Assembly: GCA_964415185.1 (NCBI GenBank)
Contig: CAYPZI010000017.1
Span: 1-33,301 of the forward strand
Source of the DNA: CAYVBJ01 sp964415185
GTDB lineage: Bacteria; Bacteroidota; Rhodothermia; Balneolales; Balneolaceae
DNA length: 33,301 nucleotides
Direction: 5' to 3'
The position numbers and the translations under genes were made by a program. The notes under the pieces are model-generated. The model was not told the origin of the DNA and ran no database searches. It saw only the letters and a program-made list of their open reading frames with translations. Position 1 is the stretch's first letter; every line of letters starts with the position of its first letter. Shown in pieces: positions 7,880 through 15,379 of this stretch.

Positions 7880-8320
7880 ATGATTTCCTGGAAATTATTC
7901 ACGTTTAATGAAATGGAGGCGGGTCAATTATATCAAATCCTTAAAGCGAGGCAGGATATTTTTATTATTGAGCAGAATTGCATTTATCCTGATATAGACC
8001 AACTTGATCAGAAATCCCTGCACTTGCTGATGTATCACGATTCGAATTTTGCCGGATACCTCAGAATAGTTCCCCCCGGCATAAAATTCACGGAAGTCTC
8101 ACTCGGAAGAATCCTTGTCCTTCCTTCATTCCGGGGGAAGAAGTATGCATATTTATTGGTAGAAAAAGGTAAGAAGATATCAAGGTCCAGGTTTCAGGGT
8201 GCAATCAGAATTGAAGCGCAGTCATACCTGACACCCTTCTACGAAAAGTGTGGATTTAGAAAAGATTCAGATATATATGATATGGATGGCATTGATCACC
8301 TTCAGATGATTTGTGATTGA
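7880..8320 (+). CDS. elaA: GNAT family N-acetyltransferase, ElaA-like
   Basis: A 146-residue cytoplasmic acyltransferase of the GNAT fold. ElaA hallmarks are LKARQDIFIIEQNCIYPDID near the N-terminus and LHLLMYHDSNFAGYLRIVPP. VSLGRILVLPSFRGKKYAYLLVEK is the acetyl-CoA-binding V/A motif region (R-x-x-G-K), and FYEKCGFRKDSDIYDMDGIDHLQM is the C-terminal part. The acceptor of this family is unknown. It stands alone on the plus strand between a divergent membrane-protein gene and convergent copA. Confidence 0.9.
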   Translation: MISWKLFTFNEMEAGQLYQILKARQDIFIIEQNCIYPDIDQLDQKSLHLLMYHDSNFAGYLRIVPPGIKFTEVSLGRILVLPSFRGKKYAYLLVEKGKKISRSRFQGAIRIEAQSYLTPFYEKCGFRKDSDIYDMDGIDHLQMICD

Positions 8321-8691
8321 TGATCCCCTTTTTCACCCTGACGGAATTCCACTTTATTTTCATTTCGGGCTTTCAAACCCTCAATCTCTATCAAGCTTTA
8401 TTCACACAAGTTATCATCCCGTTATAACCACAATACCTATAATAATCAATAACGTAACTTTAAATAAAATTGCCTTCCAGTTTCTCATTTTCAATTGTTC
8501 ATTAGGTTAGATTCCCAATACGCAATGGTAGGTACGAAATTCCTGAATTAATTTCAAGTTATCCACAAAATTTAAACTTGAAATTTTTAAACATCATTAC
8601 CCCCCCTACTCTATATCTAAGAGAAATTCAATGGCATTTTGTTACATCTTTAATTCAAAATCATCTATAAATTTGAAAGTTATCAACATAT
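8321..8691. other. AT-rich region between convergent elaA and copA with DnaA-box-like sites
   Basis: About 370 bases with no gene. Three DnaA-box-like 9-mers lie on the plus strand: TTATTCACA (8398-8406, one mismatch to TTATCCACA), TTATCCACA (8559-8567, perfect) and TTATCAACA (8680-8688, one mismatch). Between them is a very AT-rich stretch (8420-8480). An inverted repeat spans 8550-8585. Both flanking genes point inward, so no promoters are needed here. Confidence 0.5.
8550..8588. terminator. Inverted repeat with T run between convergent genes, possible terminator
   Basis: AATTTCAAGTT (8550-8560) and AACTTGAAATT (8575-8585) form a perfect 11-bp stem with a 14-nt loop, followed by T residues on the plus strand. 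It could terminate elaA transcription, or copA from the other side. The stem is AT-rich and lies 230 bases past the elaA stop, so the call is tentative. The perfect DnaA box sits at the edge of the stem and in the loop. Confidence 0.35.
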
Positions 8692-10965
8692 TCACTTCAG
8701 TTTTACACTATTTAGCCTCCTTGAATTGGCAACTACATTTACAGAACTCATAGCCATTGCACCCTCCGCAAGTACCGGGTGCATAAGGCCTGCAATAGCG
8801 ACGGGGATCATCACTACGTTATAAAAGAATGCCCAAAACAGGTTCTGCCTGATTTTTTTGAAAGTAGCTTTACTCAGTAAGATCGCTTTTAAAACTGCTG
8901 TTAATTTCCCATCAACAAGTATAATGTTGCCTGCCTCAATTGCTATGTCGGTACCGGTTCCAAGAGCAATTCCCACATCTGCCCGGGTAAGTGCCGGTGC
9001 ATCGTTTATTCCGTCGCCAACCATAGCTACAACTTTCCCGTTTTTTTGAAGATCGCGGATGGCATTTGCTTTCTGATCAGGCTTTACCTGTGCAAGCACA
9101 TCATCTATCCCGATTTTTTTTGCAACTGAAAGAGCCACCTGTTTGTTATCTCCGGTTAACATCACGGTTTTATACCCCATTTTGTGCAATTGATCGATAG
9201 CTTGCTTTGTATCTTTTTTGATAGTATCCGCAACAGCAATGATTGCTGCAATCTTGCCTGATATCGCTACAAATACGGCTGTTTTGCCCTCTTTTTCGAA
9301 TTTCATTGCACTCTCATCATGATTCCCGGAAATCCCGATACGTTCATTTGACATTAACTCACGGTTTCCGGCCACTATTTGAATCCCATCCACAGTTCCA
9401 TTAACTCCCAGTCCGGGACGAGAGTTAAAGCTCTCCGCATTCATCAGGTTCAAATCTCTTTTTTTTGCATAACTAACGATCGCTTCGGCAATCGGATGCT
9501 CCGATACATTTTGGAGTGAAGCGGTTAAAGCCAAAATTTCATCCTCTCCGCCCTTATCAACAGTAACCAAATCGGTAACCTCCGGATTGCCTTCGGTCAG
9601 GGTTCCCGTCTTGTCAAATACAATATGAGTTACTTTTTCAAGAACCTGAATGGCCTCACCCTGGCGAATCAAAATACCGTTCTCAGCTCCTTTTCCGGTA
9701 CCTACCATAAGTGCAGTCGGGGTGGCAAGGCCCAGTGCACACGGACAAGCTATCACCAAAACTGCAAGAGCTGCAAAAAAAGCCTGGCCGAAAACAGTCA
9801 GGTCACTTACAACCCATGGAATAAAAGGATTAGCCCATTCAAGTACCGGAATAAAAAATTGGGGAAAAACCATCCAGAGTATAAATGTGATTAATGAAAG
9901 AAATAGAATAACCGGCACAAATATTTTTGTTACACGATCGGCAAATTCCTGGATAGGCACCTTTGATCCCTGGGCTTCTTCTACCATACGAATCACCCTG
10001 TTCAGGAAGGAGTCTTCACCTACGTTGGTAACCCTTACTCTTATGGAACCGTCAGTGCTGATTGTTCCGCCAATTACCTCATCATCACTTTTCTTGAGAA
10101 CCGGCATGGATTCACCCGTTACCATCGATTCGTTGACAGATGCCTTGCCGTCCGTTACAATCCCGTCAGCCGGAATCTTTTCACCTGGCCTTACAATCAT
10201 GACATCTCCGACCACCAGTTCCTTTTGTTCGATTTCGATCTCTTCTCCATCCCTTATTACCCTTGCAGTGTCGGCTTCAAGCGTGAGAAGTTTAGTGATG
10301 GCATCCGAAGCCTGCCCCTTTGATTTGATTTCGATATATCGGCCGGTTAAATGAAAGGCCATAATCATTGCGGCAATCCCCGAGAAACTCTGCATCACAA
10401 AGGAAAGATATCCGAGCATTCCGGCGAGTGCCATCAAACCTGTTGATAAAGAAGCAACCGTTCCAAGTGCTATAAGCACATCCATATTCGGAGATAAATT
10501 AACTGCAGACCTGAAAGCACTTTTCAAAGTATCCCATCCGGGATAAAAAATGACAACAGCCGCGCCGGCAGTCATTATTATTTCTCCTGTTATTGAGTGG
10601 CCGCCTTCACTACCCCAAACCATATCAACCAGCATCCATATCATTAGCGGCAGCGTAACCGCCCACGACCAAACTACTTTCTTCCAGGCTGTTTGAAGCT
10701 TTTCTTTCTCTTTTGCACGCCTTTGCTCTAACTGGTTTTCAGCAGGGGTTGATTCCAGAACCAAATCATAACCCGCGCTTTGAACTGCTTTGGATATATC
10801 TTCGGGATTCGTAACGCCCGGATCATATACCACACTGGCTTTTTCAGTTGCCAGGTTCACTTCACATTTTTGAACTCCTTCAATCGATTTAATGGCTCGT
10901 TCAACAGCATTCACACATCCTGCACAGTGCATACCCTGAACGGGCGCAAGCAATTTCTGACTCAT
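8692..10965 (-). CDS. copA: Copper-translocating P-type ATPase
   Basis: Inner-membrane P1B-type ATPase that exports Cu(I) from the cytoplasm. It has 757 residues. One N-terminal HMA domain carries MHCAGC (Cys14, Cys17). Membrane helices follow from about residue 98. The actuator loop has TGES (283-286), and the CPC ion site in VIACPCALGLATPTALM is at 407-409. The phosphorylation site DKTGT (Asp451) and the hinge GDGINDAPAL follow; the last helix carries MSSVNVVANSRRL. CPC with the MSS motif of the last helix matches copper rather than zinc or cadmium pumps. Upstream on the same strand lies an HMA-AraC regulator, a likely copper sensor for this gene. The 128-base spacer before the ATG may hold its own promoter. 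Confidence 0.95.
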   Translation of the reverse strand: MSQKLLAPVQGMHCAGCVNAVERAIKSIEGVQKCEVNLATEKASVVYDPGVTNPEDISKAVQSAGYDLVLESTPAENQLEQRRAKEKEKLQTAWKKVVWSWAVTLPLMIWMLVDMVWGSEGGHSITGEIIMTAGAAVVIFYPGWDTLKSAFRSAVNLSPNMDVLIALGTVASLSTGLMALAGMLGYLSFVMQSFSGIAAMIMAFHLTGRYIEIKSKGQASDAITKLLTLEADTARVIRDGEEIEIEQKELVVGDVMIVRPGEKIPADGIVTDGKASVNESMVTGESMPVLKKSDDEVIGGTISTDGSIRVRVTNVGEDSFLNRVIRMVEEAQGSKVPIQEFADRVTKIFVPVILFLSLITFILWMVFPQFFIPVLEWANPFIPWVVSDLTVFGQAFFAALAVLVIACPCALGLATPTALMVGTGKGAENGILIRQGEAIQVLEKVTHIVFDKTGTLTEGNPEVTDLVTVDKGGEDEILALTASLQNVSEHPIAEAIVSYAKKRDLNLMNAESFNSRPGLGVNGTVDGIQIVAGNRELMSNERIGISGNHDESAMKFEKEGKTAVFVAISGKIAAIIAVADTIKKDTKQAIDQLHKMGYKTVMLTGDNKQVALSVAKKIGIDDVLAQVKPDQKANAIRDLQKNGKVVAMVGDGINDAPALTRADVGIALGTGTDIAIEAGNIILVDGKLTAVLKAILLSKATFKKIRQNLFWAFFYNVVMIPVAIAGLMHPVLAEGAMAMSSVNVVANSRRLNSVKLK

Positions 10966-11075
10966 ACTTAATTTTCCGGTTTTTTTTTAATCTAATTGTA
11001 CGGATTCGTTGATCCCGTCAATTAAAAATAACCAAATCGAAAAGAATCAACCGTATTATCAGAAAAGAGAAATGT

Positions 11076-11093
11076 GTAAGATTTTTGTCTTAC
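11076..11093 (-). promoter_or_regulatory. Inverted repeat between the HMA-AraC regulator and copA
   Basis: GTAAGA-6 nt-TCTTAC forms a 6-bp inverted repeat directly after the regulator stop codon and about 110 bases upstream of the copA ATG. It could be a weak terminator (no strong T run) or an operator site for copA. The sequence alone does not decide. Confidence 0.3.
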
Positions 11094-11657
11094 CTATAAT
11101 TGATCAATGGATATGCGCCTGTTTTCTTTTTGATCAAGATATTCGGTCACGGTTTGCCCGGTAACTTTTTTAAACTGATTGGAGAGATATTGAACACTGC
11201 TATATTTTAGTTTCCAGGCAATTTCACTAAGTGTCCATTTATTGTAATTAAGAAGCTCTTTCACTTTTTCTACTTTTAATTTGATAAAGTAGGTTTCTAT
11301 CGTAATGCCCTCATGACTTGAAAATAATTTACTTAAATAGGAATAATTGTAATTGAGTTTTTTCGTAAGAAAAGAGGATATTTTTTCAGGATTTTCGGAC
11401 TTTTGTAAGTGGTCAAGATAACTTATAAGAGCCGATTTAACCGATACGATGATTTCGGTTTCCCTGTCGAAGATGACTTCAAACCCTTTATCGCTTAATT
11501 TATCCGAAAAGGCTGAAAGCTGAACATCTCTCGGCTTGTATGAGAGTATTACTTTCCCAAGCTCTACTGATTCAACCGGCAGCCTTAGATCCTTTGCAAC
11601 TGTTTCAACAGATTCTATACAGCGGGGACAAACCATATTTTTAATTGTAAGAATCAT
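11094..11657 (-). CDS. HMA-domain AraC-family transcription regulator, likely copper-responsive
   Basis: A 187-residue protein with two parts. Residues 1-70 resemble a heavy-metal-associated (HMA) ferredoxin-like fold with the metal-binding motif MVCPRC (Cys10, Cys13), shortened compared with the HMA consensus GMxCxxC. Residues about 90-187 are an AraC/XylS helix-turn-helix pair: YSYLSKLFSSHEGITIETYF for the first and WTLSEIAWKLKYSSVQYLSN then FKKVTGQTVTEYL for the second. No sugar-type cupin domain is present. It lies just upstream of copA on the same strand and 28 bases after glmS. By position and domains it is most likely a Cu(I) sensor controlling copA; this is inference, and Zn or Ag are alternatives. 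Confidence 0.82.
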   Translation of the reverse strand: MILTIKNMVCPRCIESVETVAKDLRLPVESVELGKVILSYKPRDVQLSAFSDKLSDKGFEVIFDRETEIIVSVKSALISYLDHLQKSENPEKISSFLTKKLNYNYSYLSKLFSSHEGITIETYFIKLKVEKVKELLNYNKWTLSEIAWKLKYSSVQYLSNQFKKVTGQTVTEYLDQKENRRISIDQL

Positions 11658-11685
11658 TTTGATACGATAATTAGAGTAATGCTAA

Positions 11686-13524
11686 TTATTCAACAGTCAC
11701 GCTTTTAGCAAGGTTCCTGGGCTGGTCAACATCACAGCCCCGGTTCACAGCTATGTAATAGGATAAAAGTTGAAGCGGAATTACTGTCAGTAACGGTGAA
11801 AAACAATCCTCGGTATCCGGAATGGAGATATTAAATTCTGCGAGGTCTTTCACACCCCCGTTATCATTGTTCGTAACCGCAACGATTCGGCCTTTTCGCG
11901 CTTTTACCTCTTCAATATTTGATATCATCTTATCGTTTGTGTGATCAGTTGCCGCAATAACAACCACCGGCATCATTTCATCGATAAGGGCGATAGGGCC
12001 GTGCTTCATCTCTGCGGCAGGATAACCTTCTGCATGGATATAGGAGATCTCTTTCAGTTTCAGGGCTCCCTCAAGAGCTACGGGGAAGTTATAACTTCTG
12101 CCAAGGTAGAGGAAATTTGGGGCATAAGTGAATAAGCGGGCCATTTCTTTTACTTTATCCGCCTGTTTCAGAATTCTATCCACTTTACCGGGAATTTCGG
12201 AAAGCTCTTGAATCAATTCAGCGGATCTTTTTTTGTCAATAACCCCCCGCCTCTGGCCAACAGCTATTGCCATCATTGTAAGAACTGCGACCTGTCCTGT
12301 AAATGCCTTTGTTGAAGCCACACCGATTTCAGGTCCTGCATGGATGTAAACCCCTGCATCCGTTTCACGGGCAATCGTCGATCCTACCACATTACAGATT
12401 CCAAGCACCATTGCACCTTTTTCTCTTGCTTCACGAAGAGCCGCCAGGGTATCGGCTGTTTCACCGCTCTGCGAAACAACCAGCATCACATCTCCTTTTC
12501 CTATCAAAGGGTCTCTGTACCTGAATTCCGATGCATATTCTACCTCAACGGGCATTTTTGACAAATGCTCGAACAGGTATTCACCCACAAGACCCGAATG
12601 CCAGCTCGTGCCGCATGCCGCGATTACAATTCTGTTTGCATCCACTAACTGGTCGATAACCTGCTCAATTCCTCCAAGCTGGATTCTTCCGTTTTTTACA
12701 TCCAGCCGTCCTCTTAAGCAGTCGGCAAGCGCCCTGGGCTGTTCAAATATCTCCTTCAGCATAAAATGCGGATAACCGGCTTTCTCAATTTCATCGAGAC
12801 TCATCTCCAACTCATAGATTTCTTTCGTCAGGGGGACATTCTCAATGGTCTTGACTTCATAGCCCTCTTTCGTAACAATAGCCATTTCCCCGTCATCGAG
12901 ATAAACAACCTTGTTAGTGTATTCAACTATGGGTGATGCATCCGAGGCTATAAACATTTCTCCGTCGCCAATGCCGATCAATAAAGGTGACCCCTTACGT
13001 GCCACATAAATCTTATTCGGTTCATCCAAATGTACAATGGCAAGTCCATAAGTGCCCACCACTTGTTTAAGGGCAAGCTGGATGGCATGTTCAAAAGAAA
13101 TCTTTGTCTCGGACTGATATATTTCTTCAATTAACTGGGCGATGATTTCCGTATCGGTATCGCTATTGAATTTCCTTCCCCTGTTTTCCAGGTTTTTTTT
13201 CAAGCTTCCGTAGTTTTCAATAATTCCATTGTGAACCACAGCAATTTTACCCGATTCACTCAAGTGCGGATGCGAATTAATATCATTCGGCTGTCCGTGC
13301 GTAGCCCAGCGGGTATGTCCAATTCCGATTTTACCCAAAAGAGGCGCATCGCGTAATTGCTTTTCAAGATTAGCTACCTTCCCTTTTCCTTTTCTGATAC
13401 ACATTTCCCCATTTAGCAAAGCCACTCCTGCTGAGTCGTAACCCCGGTATTCAAGCCGTTTTAGACCTTTAACCAGAACCTCTCCCGCTTTCTTTTCCCC
13501 GATATATCCTACAATGCCACACAT
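11686..13524 (-). CDS. glmS: Glutamine--fructose-6-phosphate aminotransferase (isomerizing)
   Basis: Makes glucosamine-6-phosphate from fructose-6-phosphate and glutamine, the first step towards UDP-GlcNAc for peptidoglycan and LPS. The protein has 612 residues. The start MCGIVGYIG places the catalytic Cys at residue 2 after Met removal, which fixes the start at 13524. The class-II glutaminase part (GHTRWATHG, HNGIIENY, SDTDTEII) is followed by two SIS sugar-phosphate isomerase domains (ACGTSWHSG, VSQSGETADT, AEGYPAAEMKHGPIALID) and the usual C-terminal tail NLAKSVTVE. It diverges from a GlmU-like gene over 111 bases. I saw no glmS ribozyme in its short upstream region. Confidence 0.97.
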   Translation of the reverse strand: MCGIVGYIGEKKAGEVLVKGLKRLEYRGYDSAGVALLNGEMCIRKGKGKVANLEKQLRDAPLLGKIGIGHTRWATHGQPNDINSHPHLSESGKIAVVHNGIIENYGSLKKNLENRGRKFNSDTDTEIIAQLIEEIYQSETKISFEHAIQLALKQVVGTYGLAIVHLDEPNKIYVARKGSPLLIGIGDGEMFIASDASPIVEYTNKVVYLDDGEMAIVTKEGYEVKTIENVPLTKEIYELEMSLDEIEKAGYPHFMLKEIFEQPRALADCLRGRLDVKNGRIQLGGIEQVIDQLVDANRIVIAACGTSWHSGLVGEYLFEHLSKMPVEVEYASEFRYRDPLIGKGDVMLVVSQSGETADTLAALREAREKGAMVLGICNVVGSTIARETDAGVYIHAGPEIGVASTKAFTGQVAVLTMMAIAVGQRRGVIDKKRSAELIQELSEIPGKVDRILKQADKVKEMARLFTYAPNFLYLGRSYNFPVALEGALKLKEISYIHAEGYPAAEMKHGPIALIDEMMPVVVIAATDHTNDKMISNIEEVKARKGRIVAVTNNDNGGVKDLAEFNISIPDTEDCFSPLLTVIPLQLLSYYIAVNRGCDVDQPRNLAKSVTVE

Positions 13525-13635
13525 AAATTTATATCTGTATTTATCTTGTTTAAAAGTTTTATATAATTTAAGAGTGTCTGATGGATTAAAAAACCGGTTA
13601 ATATTTGAATTTGTTAATTAAAAACAGCTAATCTC
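13525..13635. promoter_or_regulatory. Divergent promoter region of glmS and the GlmU-like gene
   Basis: A 111-base AT-rich spacer between two divergent amino-sugar genes, so both promoters must lie here unless transcription enters from elsewhere. Candidate elements such as TATAAT (13562-13567, part of TTTTATATAATTTAAG) are visible, but the promoter consensus of this lineage is uncertain and I do not assign start sites. Confidence 0.45.
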
Positions 13636-14835
13636 ATGGAAACAATTTGTTTTTTCGAGGATACTCACTGCAAAAAATTTCTTCCTCTCAACTTAACCAG
13701 GCCGGTTGATGACTTTCGCTGCGGCATTCTGACCATCCGGGAAAAATGGCAGATCGATCTGAATATTCAGAGTTGCACCCGGTTACTTGAAGATCATCGA
13801 AATCACATTTTCGAATCTTCCGTCGGGAAGGATATTCACACCGTATTCTGGATAAATCCGAGAGTGTTGCCGGATCAGCATATTTGTTCAAATATCCTGT
13901 TCTTAAATGAGGACGAGTGCCTTGTTATTGATAAACTTGTTGTAGCGGCAAAAGTTTCACCTGAATTGAGCCGGGAGTGGTTAAAAAACGAGCCGGATTT
14001 TGAGTCATTGAAAAAATTGTCCCTAAATCGTGATCCTTTGATTCTCAACGAACCATGGGATTTGCTTTCCAAAAACGGAATTGAAATCCGGAATGATTTA
14101 AACAGGCTGACTGTATCAGGGGAAAATGAGCCCAAATTACCCGGTCACTGTTCCCGATCCGGAGAAAATCAGCTTGTTATTGGTGAAAATTGCACCATTG
14201 AACCGGGTGTTGTTTTTATGACCGGCGAAGGGCCTGTTTACATTGGGAATGATGTCACAATAATGGCGAATTCCGTCATTCGGGGGCCGGTTGCCATTTG
14301 TGACGGAGCAATCATTAAGACCGGTGCCAAAATTTATGAGGATACTACCATTGGGCCTGTTTGTAAAGTCGGTGGTGAAGTAGCCAATTGCATTTTTCAT
14401 TCCTTTGCAAACAAAGCACACGATGGCTTTACAGGAAATTCAATATTCGGGCAGTGGACCAATCTCGGTGCCGATACAAATACTTCCAACATGAAAAACA
14501 ACTACAGCAAAATATCGGTTTTGGATTATGATTCGGGTGAAAAAAATCAAACCTGTTTACAATTTCTGGGTACCATTATGGGCGATCACTCAAAAACAGC
14601 TATTAACACCATGCTGAATACGGGCACCGTTTGTGGAGTTTCGAGCAATATTTTTAATACCTCATTTCCTCCAAAACTCATCAAATCCTTCCGCTGGAAC
14701 AGTGACAATGGAGAAGTTACATACACATTCGCCAAAGCAGTTGAAACGATGGGTATCATGATGGCACGGCGCAATGTTGAAATCAGTGACGACTACATAG
14801 CCATGATGAAAGCCATTTTCGACATGGAGAACTGA
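13636..14835 (+). CDS. GlmU-family putative sugar nucleotidyltransferase with left-handed beta-helix
   Basis: A 399-residue protein of the type annotated in Bacteroidota-like genomes as GlmU family protein (PF13562-like N-terminal domain). The N-terminal segment FFEDTHCKKFLPLNLTRPVD with R-x-x-G-I-L-T-I-R-E-K-W is the family hallmark and lacks the usual L-A-A-G-x-G-T-x-M nucleotide motif. From about residue 175 hexapeptide repeats form a left-handed beta-helix (IGENCTIEPGVVFMTGEGPV, IGNDVTIMANSVIRGPVAI). GFTGNSIFGQWTNLGADTNTSNMKNNY is the typical substrate-site segment. It likely transfers a nucleotide to a sugar-1-phosphate and perhaps acetylates an amino sugar. Its position beside glmS supports an amino-sugar role. 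The substrate is not known. Confidence 0.88.
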   Translation: METICFFEDTHCKKFLPLNLTRPVDDFRCGILTIREKWQIDLNIQSCTRLLEDHRNHIFESSVGKDIHTVFWINPRVLPDQHICSNILFLNEDECLVIDKLVVAAKVSPELSREWLKNEPDFESLKKLSLNRDPLILNEPWDLLSKNGIEIRNDLNRLTVSGENEPKLPGHCSRSGENQLVIGENCTIEPGVVFMTGEGPVYIGNDVTIMANSVIRGPVAICDGAIIKTGAKIYEDTTIGPVCKVGGEVANCIFHSFANKAHDGFTGNSIFGQWTNLGADTNTSNMKNNYSKISVLDYDSGEKNQTCLQFLGTIMGDHSKTAINTMLNTGTVCGVSSNIFNTSFPPKLIKSFRWNSDNGEVTYTFAKAVETMGIMMARRNVEISDDYIAMMKAIFDMEN

Positions 14836-14929
14836 CTCACAACCGGCAATTAATTTGCACGCAATAAACCATTGCATAATGAGCCGAAAGCTTCCTATAT
14901 TTACCGCCTGATTTCGAATAGAAAAAATT

Positions 14930-15028
14930 GCCCGGGTGGCGGAATTGGTAGTCTGTCAGTTTTCAAATCCCGAACTTTTTTCGGGGCCGACGGATTCAGC
15001 GGCGGGCTGGCAACAGAATCTTAACTAT
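14930..15028 (+). pseudogene. Degenerate tRNA-Leu copy 1 (5' half, interrupted by assembly gap)
   Basis: GCCCGGGTGGCGGAATTGGT then AG matches the first 22 bases of the intact tRNA-Leu at 15267. The D-arm then turns into TCTGTCAG, a 27-bp insert with the hairpin CCCGA/TCGGG, and CCGACGGATTCAGCGGCG. The variable-arm sequence GCTGGCAACAG returns at 15006-15016, then AATCTTAACTAT up to the gap. The T arm and 3' acceptor strand are absent, so it cannot make a normal tRNA. Upstream, TTGCAT at 14873 and TATATT at 14896 could be the original tRNA promoter. Confidence 0.75.
14950..15020 (+). repeat. Hairpin-rich insert within degenerate tRNA-Leu copy 1
   Basis: Compared with copy 2, copy 1 carries an extra 27 bases (TTTTCAAATCCCGAACTTTT then TTCGGGG) between GTCAG and CCGACGG. 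The insert holds a self-complementary CCCGA...TCGGG with a T-rich loop. It lies within these bounds; the exact insertion point is ambiguous by a few bases. Confidence 0.6.
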
Positions 15029-15128
15029 NNNNNNNNNNNNNNNNNNNNNNNNNNNNNNNNNNNNNNNNNNNNNNNNNNNNNNNNNNNNNNNNNNNNNNNN
15101 NNNNNNNNNNNNNNNNNNNNNNNNNNNN
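15029..15128. other. Assembly gap of 100 N inside the tRNA-Leu repeat array
   Basis: Exactly 100 N, the usual placeholder for unknown length. The left flank ends AATCTTAACTAT and the right flank begins TTTGACTTATTG. In copy 2 these two sequences are directly joined. The gap therefore breaks one repeat unit at a point where it could be closed with nothing missing, or with a whole number of further units. Confidence 0.95.
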
Positions 15129-15161
15129 TTTGACTTATTGATTTTCTTTTGATCACATCCT

Positions 15162-15266
15162 GCCCGGGTGGCGGAATTGGTAGTCCGTCAGCCGACGGAT
15201 TCAGCGGCGGGCTGGCAACAGAATCTTAACTATTTTGACTTATTGATTTTCTTTTGATCACATCCT
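15162..15266 (+). pseudogene. Degenerate tRNA-Leu copy 2 with spacer (105-bp repeat unit)
   Basis: The unit begins with the same 22-base tRNA-Leu 5' end, continues with TCCGTCAGCCGACGGATTCA then GCGGCGG, and includes GCTGGCAACAG (15211-15221), which equals the variable arm of the intact gene. After that it leaves the tRNA and continues into a 45-base spacer (15222-15266) ending CTTTTGATCACATCCT. TTCAG at the anticodon-loop position is kept, but the anticodon stem cannot form and the T arm and 3' acceptor are missing. TCCGTC-AGCC-GACGGA makes a 6-bp hairpin instead. The same 33-base spacer end precedes copy 2 at 15129-15161. Confidence 0.8.
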
Positions 15267-15350
15267 GCCCGGGTGGCGGAATTGGTAGACGCGTGCGTTT
15301 CAGGGGCGTATGCTGGCAACAGCGTGGGGGTTCGAGTCCCCCCCCGGGCA
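15267..15350 (+). tRNA. tRNA-Leu(CAG)
   Basis: Intact 84-base leucine tRNA. The acceptor stem is GCCCGGG/CCCGGGC with discriminator A. The D arm has GGCGGAATTGGTAGACGC. The anticodon stem TGCGT/GCGTA (with G-U pairs) holds loop TTCAGGG, anticodon CAG, so it reads CUG. The long variable arm GCTG-GCAA-CAGC is typical of class II tRNAs. The T arm is GGGGG-TTCGAGT-CCCCC. The CCA end is not encoded. It follows two degenerate tandem copies of its own 5' half, so its immediate upstream sequence is the repeated spacer (TTTTGACTTATTGATTTTCT, then TTTGATCACATCCT) and not a unique promoter. Confidence 0.95.
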
Positions 15351-15379
15351 CTTTTCAGATTACATTAATTACCACTGTT

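Noticed and set aside
8321..8691. Chromosome replication origin
   Set aside because: Only three box-like sites, no dnaA/dnaN/rpmH neighbours, and genes on both sides mostly run on the minus strand with no change of coding direction.
9650..10354. A 234-codon open frame on the plus strand
   Set aside because: It is fully antisense to copA, whose motifs are clear; the low-complexity Ser/Thr-rich translation is a shadow.
13525..13635. glmS ribozyme
   Set aside because: The spacer is too short and AT-rich and lacks the ribozyme core; the lineage is not known for it.
15162..15229. Second functional tRNA-Leu
   Set aside because: The anticodon stem cannot pair and the T arm and 3' acceptor strand are missing.
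14930..15266. CRISPR array
   Set aside because: The repeat units are tRNA-derived with repeated, not variable, spacers and there are no cas genes.
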